Origin: Bacteroidia bacterium
Lineage (GTDB): Bacteria; Bacteroidota; Bacteroidia; Bacteroidales; GWF2-35-48
Reading direction: 5' to 3'
DNA length: 52,424 nt
NCBI GenBank assembly: GCA_016212695.1
Contig: JACREX010000110.1
Span: 1-52,424, forward strand
Below, piece by piece: positions 16,756-25,926 of this stretch. The number at the start of each line of letters is the position of its first letter. Positions within the stretch are counted from its first letter, which is position 1. The notes below the pieces were generated by a model that had not been told where the DNA came from, searched no databases, and saw only the letters and a list, made by a program, of their open reading frames with translations. The position numbers and the translations under genes are program-made.

Positions 16756-18591
16756 TTATTCAACTGTAACTGATTTTGCCAGGTTTCTGGGTTGGTCAAC
16801 ATTACAGCCTCTCAACACGGCAATGTAATATGATAACAACTGCAATGGGATAACCGTAAGCAGGGGGGCAAGCGCAAAATCAGTATCCGGCACTTCAATA
16901 ACATGGTCTGCCATTTCTTTGATCACAGTGTCGCCCTCATTTACAACGGCAATCACAATCCCTTTCCGGGCTTTAACTTCCTGTATATTGCTTACGATTT
17001 TCTCATAGGTGTTATCTTTCGGAGCAATCACAACCACCGGCATTTTCTCGTCAATTAAAGCGATCGGGCCATGCTTCATTTCAGCGGCAGGGTAACCTTC
17101 AGCATGAATGTAAGAAATTTCTTTCAGTTTCAATGCTCCTTCGAGCGCAACCGGGAAAAAGTATCCGCGGCCGAGGTAAAGAAAGTTATTGGAGTTTTTA
17201 TATAATTCGGCAATTCGTTTGCAATCTTCGCTTTTTGAAAGGATTTTATCCACTTTACCCGGAATCTCAGTAAGATTTTTGATCATTTCTTTGTAATCTT
17301 CTTTTGATGTAAAACCCCGCTTTTCGCCCAAATGAAGCGCTATCATTGCCAACACGGTAACCTGGGCGGTAAATGCTTTGGTTGAAGCTACGCCAATCTC
17401 CGGGCCGGCATGCGTATATACTCCGGCATCCGTTTCACGAGGTATGCTCGATCCGACAACATTACAAATACCCAGCACAAGCCCACACTCATTCTTTGCA
17501 AGGCGGATTGCAGCCAATGTATCTGCTGTTTCGCCGCTCTGGCTGATTGCGATTACAACATCGTCTTTAAATAAAACCGGGTTTCTGTATCGGAACTCAG
17601 ACGCATATTCAACCTCAACCGGGATCCTTGCAAATTCTTCGATCAAGTACTCTCCAACTAAGCCGGCATGCCAGGATGTGCCGCAACCAATGATAATGAT
17701 TCGTTTCGCCTGGATCAGCCTGGGCATAACATGAAACAGCCCGCCTAAAAAAATCTCGGATTTCTCAGTAACCACTCTTCCCCTCATTGTATCGAGGATT
17801 GAACGGGGTTGTTCAAAAATTTCCTTGAGCATGAAATGTTCGAATCCGCCTTTTTCAATTTCTCCGATATCCAGATCCAATGTATGGATTTCCGGCGTTA
17901 ACGTATCGTTCTTTATGGTTTTCAACGTCAACTCTCCGCTTTTTATTACGGCAACATTACTATCATTGAGATAAATTACACTGTGAGTATATTCAACAAT
18001 CGGAGTAGCATCCGATGCCAAAAAATATTCCCCGTCACCGATACCGACAACCAACGGACTTCCCTTGCGGGCCGCTATCAACTGGTCTCTTTCTTCTTTG
18101 CAAATTACGAGTATTCCATATGCGCCGATTACCTTACTAAGAGCTAATCTGACGGCTATTTCAGCAGAAACCTTGCCTTTTAAATATATATATTCGATCA
18201 GGTTTGCAAGAACCTCAGTGTCAGTTTCGCTTTTGAACTTATATCCCCTGTCTTCAAGCCTGTGTTTTAGGCGGGAGTAATTTTCAATGATCCCATTATG
18301 AATAATAACAAAATGCCCGTTCTGGGATGCATGGGGATGGGCATTTACATCATTGGGTTCTCCATGTGTAGCCCAGCGGGTATGCCCGATGCCGATTGAG
18401 CCATCCATATTCTTGTTTTTTACAAGATCTTCAAGATCGCTAACCTTCCCTTTGCATTTGAATATTCGTGTGTCTCCGTTCAATATTGCTACGCCGGCCG
18501 AATCATAACCTCTGTATTCAAGCCTTTTCAGCCCTTTTATGATTACCGGATAGGCTTGCCGCTTTCCGATATAACCAACAATTCCGCACAT
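16756..18591 (-). CDS. glmS: Glutamine--fructose-6-phosphate aminotransferase (isomerizing)
   Basis: GlmS makes glucosamine-6-phosphate from fructose-6-phosphate and glutamine, the entry to UDP-GlcNAc for peptidoglycan and LPS. The protein has 611 residues, the usual length. After Met removal it starts with the N-terminal nucleophile Cys in CGIVGYIG. The glutaminase domain shows GIGHTRWATHG and HNGIIEN. Two SIS domains follow, with GCGTSWHAG, SQSGETADTLAA and the end DQPRNLAKSVTVE. It has its own promoter and terminator. The 5' leader is about 60 bases; I see no glmS ribozyme core there. Confidence 0.97.
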   Translation of the reverse strand: MCGIVGYIGKRQAYPVIIKGLKRLEYRGYDSAGVAILNGDTRIFKCKGKVSDLEDLVKNKNMDGSIGIGHTRWATHGEPNDVNAHPHASQNGHFVIIHNGIIENYSRLKHRLEDRGYKFKSETDTEVLANLIEYIYLKGKVSAEIAVRLALSKVIGAYGILVICKEERDQLIAARKGSPLVVGIGDGEYFLASDATPIVEYTHSVIYLNDSNVAVIKSGELTLKTIKNDTLTPEIHTLDLDIGEIEKGGFEHFMLKEIFEQPRSILDTMRGRVVTEKSEIFLGGLFHVMPRLIQAKRIIIIGCGTSWHAGLVGEYLIEEFARIPVEVEYASEFRYRNPVLFKDDVVIAISQSGETADTLAAIRLAKNECGLVLGICNVVGSSIPRETDAGVYTHAGPEIGVASTKAFTAQVTVLAMIALHLGEKRGFTSKEDYKEMIKNLTEIPGKVDKILSKSEDCKRIAELYKNSNNFLYLGRGYFFPVALEGALKLKEISYIHAEGYPAAEMKHGPIALIDEKMPVVVIAPKDNTYEKIVSNIQEVKARKGIVIAVVNEGDTVIKEMADHVIEVPDTDFALAPLLTVIPLQLLSYYIAVLRGCNVDQPRNLAKSVTVE

Positions 18592-18658
18592 AATTTCTTA
18601 AAATTTCGTAAGTGTTTGTTAATTGTTTTATACTGATAAATGCTGTTCAAATCCCGGC

Positions 18659-18689
18659 CAAAAGTAAGATATAATATCTGTTTAGCCAA
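18659..18689 (-). promoter_or_regulatory. Promoter of glmS
   Basis: On the minus strand the -7 box TACTTTTG (18659-18666) and TTG (18687-18689) are separated by 20 bases. This gives a leader of about 60 bases before the glmS start. Confidence 0.65.
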
Positions 18690-18787
18690 TAAAATTTATT
18701 AACCGCTTTATAAACCATTATGATTACAAAATGCAGACCAAATTATCATTTTCGGATTTTGCGGTCAGTTCGGATTTTAAACTGAAA

Positions 18788-20101
18788 TTATCGAAGTTTA
18801 GTATATGTAAGATTCAGCTTTATAAGGTGGCCGTTATTGGCATAATTTTTTATCACTACCCGGTTTCCGCTGACCCGGTTTGATTCCGGAATCACAAAGA
18901 GGCCATAATCTTTTTGTTTTCCTGAAATGATATTCTGAATGTAAACAGGAACATTGAATTTATAGGATTTTAAATCAGAATTATAATAGCCTCCGAAATA
19001 TTTTTTATTTTTCAGGTAGTCATCCACAAATTTATATTTCCCGTTTTGATCAACTGCCAAAAGTAATAATCTTGTAGGGGGTTCGTAACATCCGATAGAA
19101 ACTTCATCCACTTTTAATAATAATTCTGCTTTATTGATAGCAATATTCCCGGAATCTTTCCAGGTTGAAAGGCTTGGGAATTTTAATTTTGTTCTCACAC
19201 CTCCCATAGATTGCGTATAAACATAATCTGTTTTATCATTATTAACACTGGTAGTATCATTTTTATACGAATAAAAAGGGGCTGTAGTATTATTATGCTG
19301 AAAAAGGGTTGCACGGGCACAATAATTATTTATCACTAAGTTATAGGGTGTTGTAGATCCATTATAGTATAAGCTGAGTTTTGTTTTGCTTGATAATAAA
19401 TTAAAATACATTATAAAAGCGCCCGGCGATAAAGAATCTGAGTATATATATAATCCCTGGAAAACATATTCTGAAAAGAGATCCGGGGTTACCAGGTTTG
19501 TGGCGTCTGTGCGAAGGATTGCATCTGCAAGCAACGTATCAAGTTTAATTCTTAAAACGCTGTCGCTGCTGCTGATACTGTGAGTCAAAAAAATATCCGC
19601 ATACTTTTTTGTAGAATCGGTATAATTATTCACCGGGAAATTGGAATAAAGCGTATCGGAAACTTTAATTGGTTTTTCATGGCCTCTTATTAATCCAAAA
19701 ACTTTTATCCGCTGCCGCTTCTGAGGTGAAAGCGTATCCCCATACCTGCGGCAGTAAGCAAGAGATAATACGACTGAATCAATTTTTGTAATTGCGCCAA
19801 AACTAACATTGCTGCTGGAAAGCCTGAACTGTGTAACAATGCTTGCAGATGACTTCCCGAATATCGGATCCATATAACAACCCAGTAAATTCAGGGTTCT
19901 TTCATCACTGGTAATGGGTTCTTCTCCAAATGTCCATGCGGAAACATTTGTAGTATTTTGATTAATACTAATAATTCTATCTCCCGGCGGCTGAACATTT
20001 AATCCAATAGTGGATGGATCCTTCTTACATCCCAGCAATACAACCAATCCTAAAAATAAAAAGACGATGAGGGATTTTTGTCTATTCGAAATAATCTGCA
20101 A
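18788..20101 (-). CDS. DUF4270 family lipoprotein
   Basis: The protein has 437 residues. A lipoprotein signal at the N-terminus (SLIVFLFLGLVVLLGC, Cys near residue 25) is followed by KKDPSTIGLNVQPPGDRI, the usual opening of DUF4270 proteins of Bacteroidota. The remainder is beta-rich with motifs such as LLGCYMDPIFGKSSASIVTQFRL and ends LIKLNLTYTKLR. It is probably anchored in the outer membrane. The molecular function of the family is unknown to me. It follows the glycogen-synthase-like gene by 11 bases, the arrangement seen in many relatives. Confidence 0.8.
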   Translation of the reverse strand: MQIISNRQKSLIVFLFLGLVVLLGCKKDPSTIGLNVQPPGDRIISINQNTTNVSAWTFGEEPITSDERTLNLLGCYMDPIFGKSSASIVTQFRLSSSNVSFGAITKIDSVVLSLAYCRRYGDTLSPQKRQRIKVFGLIRGHEKPIKVSDTLYSNFPVNNYTDSTKKYADIFLTHSISSSDSVLRIKLDTLLADAILRTDATNLVTPDLFSEYVFQGLYIYSDSLSPGAFIMYFNLLSSKTKLSLYYNGSTTPYNLVINNYCARATLFQHNNTTAPFYSYKNDTTSVNNDKTDYVYTQSMGGVRTKLKFPSLSTWKDSGNIAINKAELLLKVDEVSIGCYEPPTRLLLLAVDQNGKYKFVDDYLKNKKYFGGYYNSDLKSYKFNVPVYIQNIISGKQKDYGLFVIPESNRVSGNRVVIKNYANNGHLIKLNLTYTKLR

Positions 20102-20112
20102 GGAATTCGTTT

Positions 20113-20940
20113 TTAAAATGATTCAACCAATGTTTCCGACATCACTTTATCGTAAAATTCCGAGTAGGCAGTAAGGTAATTATCGGCCGGCTGATAGGAT
20201 AATACGGGTTTCTCTAACGCATCAATATGCTTTTTCAACGAAGGATGAATCTTGTTGCTTCCAATAATGATTCCGTCAGACATATTTATTGCCAGTTTAC
20301 TGGTATTAACAAAATCAGGATTAGCAAGACATTCGACATCTTTTTTGGTAATGTTTTCCATCATCAGTTTATTCCGGAAGGTTTTATTAAGAGGTAAATC
20401 CTTCTCTTCCTGATAAAAAGAAAATAACACTTTAGAATTGCAGAATAACGGGTCTTCGCTGAATGTTCTCTTTAAATATAAAGGAACAAGACTGGATATG
20501 TAGCCCAGGCAATGGACTATATCCGGAACCCAGCGAAGCTTTTTAACAGTTTCAATAACTCCTCTTGCGAAAAAAATCAGACGCTCGTCATTATCAGGAA
20601 ATGCTATGCCTTTATCATCAACAAGAGTAAACTTTCTGTGGAAATAATCCTCATTATCTATAAAATACACCTGCATCCTTGCAGCTTGTATAGATGCAAC
20701 TTTAATGATCAAAGGATGATCTGTATCATCTATTATCAGGTTCATTCCGGATAATCGGATTACCTCATGCAGTTGATTGCGCCGTTCATTAACACACCCG
20801 TATAGCGGCATAAAGGTTCTGATTTCGCGGCCGCTTTCCTGAATACCCTGCGGTAAGAATCTGCCCACTAACGACATTTCAGTTTCAGGTAAATAAGGAG
20901 TGATCTCTTGAGATACGAATAAGACTTTCGATTTTTCCAT
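20113..20940 (-). CDS. Short glycogen/starch synthase-like protein (GT5 N-terminal half)
   Basis: The 275-residue protein resembles only the N-terminal catalytic half of starch/glycogen synthases: VLFVSQEITPYLPETEMSLVGRFLPQGIQESGREIRTFMPLYG at the start and PDIVHCLGYISSLVPLYLKR in the middle. The C-terminal glycosyltransferase half of full-length GlgA is missing, yet the reading frame is clean and the short form is standard at this locus in Bacteroidota, so it is not a broken gene. The K-x-G-G ADP-glucose loop of GlgA is replaced by ETEMSLVG, so synthase activity is doubtful. It is first in an operon with DUF4270 and divergent from panC. Confidence 0.75.
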   Translation of the reverse strand: MEKSKVLFVSQEITPYLPETEMSLVGRFLPQGIQESGREIRTFMPLYGCVNERRNQLHEVIRLSGMNLIIDDTDHPLIIKVASIQAARMQVYFIDNEDYFHRKFTLVDDKGIAFPDNDERLIFFARGVIETVKKLRWVPDIVHCLGYISSLVPLYLKRTFSEDPLFCNSKVLFSFYQEEKDLPLNKTFRNKLMMENITKKDVECLANPDFVNTSKLAINMSDGIIIGSNKIHPSLKKHIDALEKPVLSYQPADNYLTAYSEFYDKVMSETLVESF

Positions 20941-20970
20941 GTATATTTAATTATTTCAAATAACTTTTTA

Positions 20971-20978
20971 CAAAATTA
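20971..20978 (-). promoter_or_regulatory. -7 box for the glycogen-synthase-like operon
   Basis: TAATTTTG on the minus strand fits TAnnTTTG, about 30 bases before the start codon. The nearest TTG upstream is 23 bases away, longer than usual. Confidence 0.4.
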
Positions 20979-21086
20979 ACATAAAAAAAATTAATTTTCA
21001 TCAAAAATTATATTTGGATTTTATAAATATTTTTTTATATTAGGACGTTCCCTGATTGCATCTATGTATTTTTTATTCTATTTTAT

Positions 21087-21116
21087 TTGTGTTTTCGGTA
21101 AAATCATTTACGTTTG
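21087..21116 (+). promoter_or_regulatory. Promoter of panC
   Basis: TTG (21087-21089), a 19-base spacer and TACGTTTG (21109-21116) form a good Bacteroidota promoter. It lies inside the longest possible panC frame, which therefore cannot start at ATG 21064; the start must be ATG 21136. Confidence 0.65.
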
Positions 21117-21135
21117 CACGCTCAATATTAGTATT

Positions 21136-21975
21136 ATGTATGTTATAAAACATATAAAAGACGTTAAAATCGAAATTCAAAAATTCACTGATCAAAAAAA
21201 GTCTATCGGCTTTGTTCCAACTATGGGTGCATTGCACGAAGGGCATCTGTCCCTTATAAAAAGGGCAAGGCAGGAAAACGATATGGTTGCTGCAAGCATT
21301 TTTGTTAACCCCGCACAATTTAACAACAAGGAAGACCTTAAAAATTATCCGAGAACGCCTGATAAAGACATTGAATCCCTGAAAAAAACGGGCTGTGATC
21401 TGATATTTATACCGGATGATAAAGAAATTTACCCGGAACCAGACATGCGGGTTTTTAATTTTGGGGATATTGATAAATTAATGGAAGGGAAATTCCGCCC
21501 GGGTCATTTTAACGGGGTTGCTTTAGCGGTTAGTAAATTATTTGACATTATAAACCCGCACAGGGCCTATTTCGGTGAAAAAGATTACCAGCAGTTGCTC
21601 ATTGTAAAAGCATTGGTAAAACAGCTTAATATCCCAATAGAAATTGTACCATGTCCGACAATCCGTGAAAGCGACGGGTTGGCCATGAGTTCACGGAACC
21701 GTTTAATAACTGAAGAGAACCGGAAAAATGTTCCGATAATTTATAAAACATTATCCCGCGCTAAAGAATTATCAACAAAAATGTCAGTTCCAGAAATTAA
21801 AAAAACCGTTATAAGTATAATTAATTCAACGCCTGACTTTATGGTTGAATATTTCGAAATTGCCGATTGTAATACGTTTTTCTTAATTAACGACTGGGCT
21901 GAAACAAAAAATGCAATAGGATGTATTGCAGTTTATGTCAGTAATGTAAGACTTATTGATAACATAAAATTTTAA
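21136..21975 (+). CDS. panC: Pantothenate synthetase
   Basis: PanC joins pantoate and beta-alanine with ATP to give pantothenate, the precursor of coenzyme A. From ATG 21136 the protein has 279 residues, the normal size. Motifs seen are the HIGH-type loop PTMGALHEGHLSLI, SIFVNPAQF, GHFNGVALAVSKL, YFGEKDYQQL and the MSSRN loop that takes the place of KMSKS. An upstream in-frame ATG at 21064 precedes the promoter and would add a Phe/Ile-rich tail not found in the family. panD follows 23 bases later. Confidence 0.95.
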   Translation: MYVIKHIKDVKIEIQKFTDQKKSIGFVPTMGALHEGHLSLIKRARQENDMVAASIFVNPAQFNNKEDLKNYPRTPDKDIESLKKTGCDLIFIPDDKEIYPEPDMRVFNFGDIDKLMEGKFRPGHFNGVALAVSKLFDIINPHRAYFGEKDYQQLLIVKALVKQLNIPIEIVPCPTIRESDGLAMSSRNRLITEENRKNVPIIYKTLSRAKELSTKMSVPEIKKTVISIINSTPDFMVEYFEIADCNTFFLINDWAETKNAIGCIAVYVSNVRLIDNIKF

Positions 21976-21983
21976 TATCTTTG
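21956..21983 (+). promoter_or_regulatory. Possible internal promoter before panD
   Basis: TTG (21956-21958) lies 17 bases upstream of TATCTTTG (21976-21983). Transcription would begin about ten bases before the panD start codon, leaving a very short leader. Confidence 0.4.
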
Positions 21984-21998
21984 TAAAAATTTAACCGG

Positions 21999-22349
21999 AT
22001 GTATATCGAGATACTAAAATCAAAAATCCACAAAGTTACTGTTACGGAAACGAATCTGCATTATGCCGGAAGCATTACAATTGATGAAGAGTTGATGATT
22101 GCGGCAACCCTTATTGAAAATGAAAAAGTACAAATCGTTAATCTGAATAACGGAGAACGGTTTGACACCTATATCATTAAAGGAGATGCCGGAAGCGGTG
22201 TGATCTGCCTGAACGGGCCGGCTGCAAGAAAAGCTGTTGTCGGGGATATTATAATTATTATTTCGTATGCCGCCATGGATTTTGAAGAAGCAAAATCTTT
22301 CAAACCATTCCTCATTTATCCGGATACTGCTACCAATAAACTAATATAA
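21999..22349 (+). CDS. panD: Aspartate 1-decarboxylase
   Basis: PanD makes the beta-alanine used by PanC. It is a small pyruvoyl enzyme of 116 residues. The self-cleavage site Gly24-Ser25 is present in HYAGSITID; Ser25 becomes the pyruvoyl group. Further family marks are [17 protein letters not shown] and [12 protein letters not shown], with the catalytic-type Tyr in ISYAAMD. It is co-directional with panC and directly followed by the flippase-like gene. Confidence 0.95.
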   Translation: MYIEILKSKIHKVTVTETNLHYAGSITIDEELMIAATLIENEKVQIVNLNNGERFDTYIIKGDAGSGVICLNGPAARKAVVGDIIIIISYAAMDFEEAKSFKPFLIYPDTATNKLI

Positions 22350-22351
22350 TC

Positions 22352-23356
22352 TTGAAAAAAAAAGTAATAGATGTAATAAAATACATTGCATTTTCATCTC
22401 TTGCAATCGTTTTATTATATCTGGCATTCAAAGGAATTGAATTTCACAAGCTTTTGGAAAGTCTTAAAAAGGCAAATTATTGGTGGGTATTATTCTCTCT
22501 CTTTTTTGCATTCATTGCATATTACAGCAGGGCATACAGATGGGCGTTGCTGATAGAGCCTCTCGGATATAAACCATCCGTTAAAAACAGTTTTTACTCA
22601 TTAATGGTCGGGTACTTTGCAAACCTTGCATTCCCGAGAATAGGTGAAGTAACCCGATGTGCAAGCTTGAGTAAAGCGGAGAAAATACCTTTTGATAAAT
22701 TAATCGGCACTGTTATTCTCGAAAGAGTTTGCGATGTATTTGTTTTACTTTCTTTATTAATAATTGTATTTGTCGCAAAAATTAATTTCTTCGGCAAATT
22801 CTTAAAAGAGAATGTTTTTTATCCATTTATTCAAAAACTATCTTCTGTTTTTCATTTTTCAAACCTGATTATTTTTGTTGGAATCGCGATCATCATTGTT
22901 TTGGGGTTATTATTATTTCTTTTCAGAAACAGGATCAAAAAAATCAACATGGTAATAAAAGCATACGATTTTATTAAAGGTATAATAACCGGTGTGAAAA
23001 CAATATTCCACATGAAAAAATTCGGTGCTTTTATATTACACACAATTATAATCTGGGGTTCCTATTTTTTAATGACATATATTGTCTTTTTTGCCTTAGA
23101 CACTACCTCAAACCTTTCGATGATAGACGGATTGTTTATTCTTATTATTGGCGGGCTGGGCATGTCGGCTCCTGTTCAGGGCGGGCTTGGGGCATTTCAC
23201 TGGATCGTATCATTAGGTTTGACTTTATATGGAATCAGCAGGGAAGACGGTTTGGTTTATGCCACACTTTCTCATACGGCACAGGCGCTGTTTGCTATTT
23301 TCTTAGGCACTTTATCTTTAGTGATGCTGTTTCTATCACGAAAAAAACAATTGTAA
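22352..23356 (+). CDS. Flippase-like membrane protein (LPG synthase transmembrane domain family)
   Basis: The 334-residue integral membrane protein has about eight hydrophobic helices. It shows the family pattern YYSRAYRWALLIEPLGYKPSVKNSFYSLMVGYFANLAFPRIGEVTR near residues 55-105 and PVQGGLGAFHW near 275. Related proteins form the membrane part of lysyl-phosphatidylglycerol synthases; without the aminoacyl-transferase half they are thought to move lipids. The substrate is unknown. The start is TTG at 22352, two bases after the panD stop. The next Met lies 80 residues in, past conserved helices, so the TTG start is well supported. Confidence 0.75.
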   Translation: MKKKVIDVIKYIAFSSLAIVLLYLAFKGIEFHKLLESLKKANYWWVLFSLFFAFIAYYSRAYRWALLIEPLGYKPSVKNSFYSLMVGYFANLAFPRIGEVTRCASLSKAEKIPFDKLIGTVILERVCDVFVLLSLLIIVFVAKINFFGKFLKENVFYPFIQKLSSVFHFSNLIIFVGIAIIIVLGLLLFLFRNRIKKINMVIKAYDFIKGIITGVKTIFHMKKFGAFILHTIIIWGSYFLMTYIVFFALDTTSNLSMIDGLFILIIGGLGMSAPVQGGLGAFHWIVSLGLTLYGISREDGLVYATLSHTAQALFAIFLGTLSLVMLFLSRKKQL

Positions 23357-23372
23357 CCATTACTATTTTTAT

Positions 23373-23867
23373 ATGACCGACCAGTTTGAAATTATAAAGT
23401 CAAAAATCTATACAAAACAGAGTATCGAAAAAGTACTTGCATTCTGGAGATTTAAAAATCATAAAATTGTTTTTACAAACGGATGCTTTGACATTATTCA
23501 CAGAGGCCACATCGAGTATCTGGCAAAAGCTGCAAATTTTGGAAATATTTTGATAATCGGCCTTAACTCGGATATTTCGGTAAAAAAAATTAAAGGCGAA
23601 AACCGCCCCGTACAAGATGAAAATTCCAGGGCATTAATTCTTGCCGCCCTTAAATTTGTTGATGCAGTGATTTTATTTAACGAAGACACACCATATAACT
23701 TAATCAAATTTATTGAACCCGATTTTCTTGTAAAAGGGAGCGATTACAAACCGGATCAAATTGAAGGAAGCGATATTGTGCTTGCTAAGGGAGGAGAAAT
23801 AGTAATCATTGATTTTGTCACCGGGTTTTCCACTTCAGATATTATACTTAAAATCAGCAATAAATAA
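23373..23867 (+). CDS. rfaE2: RfaE2-type nucleotidyltransferase (heptose-1-phosphate adenylyltransferase)
   Basis: This 164-residue cytidylyltransferase-fold protein has the HxGH motif as GCFDIIHRGHIEYL and the second signature as GFSTSDII. The middle contains GLNSDISVKKIKGENRPVQDENSRALILAALKFVDAVILF. This matches the stand-alone C-terminal half of HldE, which adds AMP to D-glycero-beta-D-manno-heptose 1-phosphate on the way to the LPS inner core. Glycerol-3-phosphate cytidylyltransferase is the closest alternative. It starts 17 bases after the flippase-like gene. Confidence 0.8.
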   Translation: MTDQFEIIKSKIYTKQSIEKVLAFWRFKNHKIVFTNGCFDIIHRGHIEYLAKAANFGNILIIGLNSDISVKKIKGENRPVQDENSRALILAALKFVDAVILFNEDTPYNLIKFIEPDFLVKGSDYKPDQIEGSDIVLAKGGEIVIIDFVTGFSTSDIILKISNK

Positions 23868-23885
23868 ATCAGATTTTTTTCACTA

Positions 23886-23915
23886 TTGATTTTTTCAAAT
23901 TATTTTATATTTTTG
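23886..23915 (+). promoter_or_regulatory. Promoter of the lipocalin-like lipoprotein gene
   Basis: TTG (23886-23888), a 19-base spacer and TATTTTTG (23908-23915) match the Bacteroidota promoter. The start codon follows about 20 bases after the expected transcription start. Confidence 0.6.
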
Positions 23916-23939
23916 AAATCTAAATGACATAGAATTTTA

Positions 23940-24353
23940 ATGAAAAAATTTCTTCCCCATATTATATTACTCTGTTTACTTAGCTCATTGGTTTTTCTTT
24001 TCAGTTGTAAGAAAAGGACACAACAGAAACTTATTGGCACATGGGAAATGGTTTCATATAATGCCAACCCTTCTGTATTTACCTATAGTTTTAAAGATGG
24101 CGACCAATTAATTCGAGAATATAAAGGACATGACGGAACCAGTCAAACGGACACCGCTTATTACTATATTGAGGTTAAAAATTTTAAAAAAATTATCAAA
24201 ATTACTGAAATGAAAGGGATTTTTGGATACCCAACCCCGGATGGCAAATGGTGGGTAGACAAACTTAATAACAGAATATTAACCATGACCCGTGTAGAAA
24301 TGCCTGATTTAAGTGGTGGCCCTTACCTTCGTTATGAATTTATAAAAAAATAA
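23940..24353 (+). CDS. Small lipocalin-like lipoprotein
   Basis: The protein has 137 residues. A lipoprotein signal ends in LVFLFSCKK (Cys near 23). The remainder opens with LIGTWEMVSYN, the GxW motif of lipocalin-like domains, and ends with RYEFIKK after a run of beta strands. This layout is common among small Bacteroidota lipoproteins of unknown function. It has its own promoter and precedes radA by 15 bases, so radA may share its transcript. Confidence 0.65.
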   Translation: MKKFLPHIILLCLLSSLVFLFSCKKRTQQKLIGTWEMVSYNANPSVFTYSFKDGDQLIREYKGHDGTSQTDTAYYYIEVKNFKKIIKITEMKGIFGYPTPDGKWWVDKLNNRILTMTRVEMPDLSGGPYLRYEFIKK

Positions 24354-24368
24354 CACCATTCCGTCCCT

Positions 24369-25730
24369 GTGGCTAAGACCAAAACTGCCTTTTTTTGTCA
24401 GAATTGCGGAACCCAGTCTCCAAAATGGATTGGTAAATGTCCTTCGTGTAATGAATGGAACACATTTGTCGAAGAAATAATCCATAAAGAAACGCCCAAC
24501 AGTCCTACAATATTTAAAAAATCCAATAGTTCACCCAAGCTGATTAATGAAATTTCCTTATCTGAGGAAGCAAGAATCAGTACTCAAAGCGCAGAATTAG
24601 ACAGGGTATTAGGCGGCGGTTTAGTTCCCGGATCAGTTATCCTTATAGGAGGAGAACCCGGTATCGGAAAATCCACGTTGCTTTTGCAGATCACAATCAA
24701 TTTAAAAAAATATAAATCCCTTTATATTTCCGGCGAGGAAAGCGCTCAGCAGATTAAACTCAGGGCAGACAGGCTTGGCATTCACAACAACAATTGTTTT
24801 GTGTTAAATGAAACAAGGATCGAGGATATATTTCTGCATATAGAAAATGTGAACCCGGATATTATTGTTATTGATTCCATCCAAACGCTGCATACAGACA
24901 GGGTTGAATCGTCTCCCGGAAGCGTATCGCAGGTTCGCGAATGCACAGCCTTGCTGCAGCGCTATTCAAAAGAATCTTCGAAACCGGTGTTGCTGATAGG
25001 CCATATCAATAAAGACGGGAACATTGCCGGCCCCAAAGTGCTGGAACATATTGTTGACACAGTCATACAATTTGAAGGCGACACCAATTATATGTACAGG
25101 ATATTGAGATCAACCAAAAACCGTTTTGGCTCCACTTCTGAACTCGGTATCTTTGAAATGCAGAATTCCGGGCTGCGAGAAGTTACAAACCCATCGGAGT
25201 TATTGCTTTCGCACCACGATGAAGAACTCAGCGGAACGGCTGTTGCTGCAACGATTGAAGGGATCAGGCCTTTTTTGATTGAAGTGCAGGCATTAGTAAG
25301 CTCTGCAGTTTACGGTACGCCGCAGCGTTCATCAACAGGTTTTGACCTGAGGCGTCTCGGTATGCTTCTTGCCGTTCTTGAAAAAAGGGCAGGCTTTAGG
25401 CTCGCAACAAAAGATGTTTTTCTGAATATTGCCGGCGGTATCAAAGTAGAAGACCCGGCAATAGACCTGGCGGTGATCAGCGCAATACTTTCGTCCGGCC
25501 AGGATACGCATATTGATAAAGATATCTGTTTTGCAGGGGAAGTCGGACTTTCGGGAGAAATCCGCCCGGTGAACCGTATTGATCAGCGCATCAGCGAGGC
25601 GGAAAAACTTGGCTTCAAACAAATTTTCATTTCAAAATACAACAAAAAAGGATTGGATAGTTCTAAATTTAAAATCAATATTGCATTTGCCGGCAAAGTT
25701 GAAGATATTTTCAGGGGACTTTTCGGTTAA
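24369..25730 (+). CDS. radA: DNA repair protein RadA (Sms)
   Basis: RadA is a DnaB-like helicase that helps branch migration during recombination. The 453-residue protein has the N-terminal C4 zinc finger (Cys10, 13, 24, 27 in CQNCG...CPSC), Walker A GGEPGIGKST at 94-103, the RadA-specific KNRFG at 250-254 and a C-terminal Lon-protease-like domain (GTPQRSSTGFDLRRLGMLLAVLEKRAGF..., FAGEVGLSGEIRPV). The start is GTG 24369; the zinc finger begins nine residues later, so no earlier start is needed. Length is typical. Confidence 0.95.
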   Translation: MAKTKTAFFCQNCGTQSPKWIGKCPSCNEWNTFVEEIIHKETPNSPTIFKKSNSSPKLINEISLSEEARISTQSAELDRVLGGGLVPGSVILIGGEPGIGKSTLLLQITINLKKYKSLYISGEESAQQIKLRADRLGIHNNNCFVLNETRIEDIFLHIENVNPDIIVIDSIQTLHTDRVESSPGSVSQVRECTALLQRYSKESSKPVLLIGHINKDGNIAGPKVLEHIVDTVIQFEGDTNYMYRILRSTKNRFGSTSELGIFEMQNSGLREVTNPSELLLSHHDEELSGTAVAATIEGIRPFLIEVQALVSSAVYGTPQRSSTGFDLRRLGMLLAVLEKRAGFRLATKDVFLNIAGGIKVEDPAIDLAVISAILSSGQDTHIDKDICFAGEVGLSGEIRPVNRIDQRISEAEKLGFKQIFISKYNKKGLDSSKFKINIAFAGKVEDIFRGLFG

Positions 25731-25799
25731 CTGTTTAGGGAATCTCTATAAACTATTTTTTTCTCGTCCTTCCTTTGTCAGGATAAACGCCGCCGCAAA

Positions 25800-25821
25800 G
25801 CCTGCCTGCGGTAGGCAAGGT
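25800..25821. repeat. GC-rich palindromic repeat (CCTGCC family)
   Basis: GCCTGCCTGCGGTAGGCAAGG lies in the gap between radA and the MFS transporter gene. It is a near-palindrome of the same family as the copies at 11183 and 14108. Confidence 0.55.
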
Positions 25822-25893
25822 TGGCGTGAACTATTTTATTCGGAGTTTTTAGAGGCTCCCTTTAATAAATCCTGCATCCTTATCATTCTTTTA

Positions 25894-25901
25894 TAGTTTT
25901 G
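25894..25901 (+). promoter_or_regulatory. -7 box for the MFS transporter gene
   Basis: TAGTTTTG fits TAnnTTTG and lies 26 bases before the start codon. No TTG is visible at the usual upstream distance. Confidence 0.35.
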
Positions 25902-25926
25902 TTTTCATCATACATTAAGACACTCT

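Noticed and set aside
18592..18658. glmS ribozyme in the glmS leader
   Set aside because: The leader is only about 60 bases and lacks the conserved core; the ribozyme is known mainly from Firmicutes.
20113..20940. Truncated, broken glgA
   Set aside because: The short form with a clean frame next to panC and DUF4270 is usual in Bacteroidota, so it is not a pseudogene.
21064..21135. Longer panC starting at ATG 21064
   Set aside because: A good promoter (21087-21116) lies inside this extension and the added residues are not family-like.
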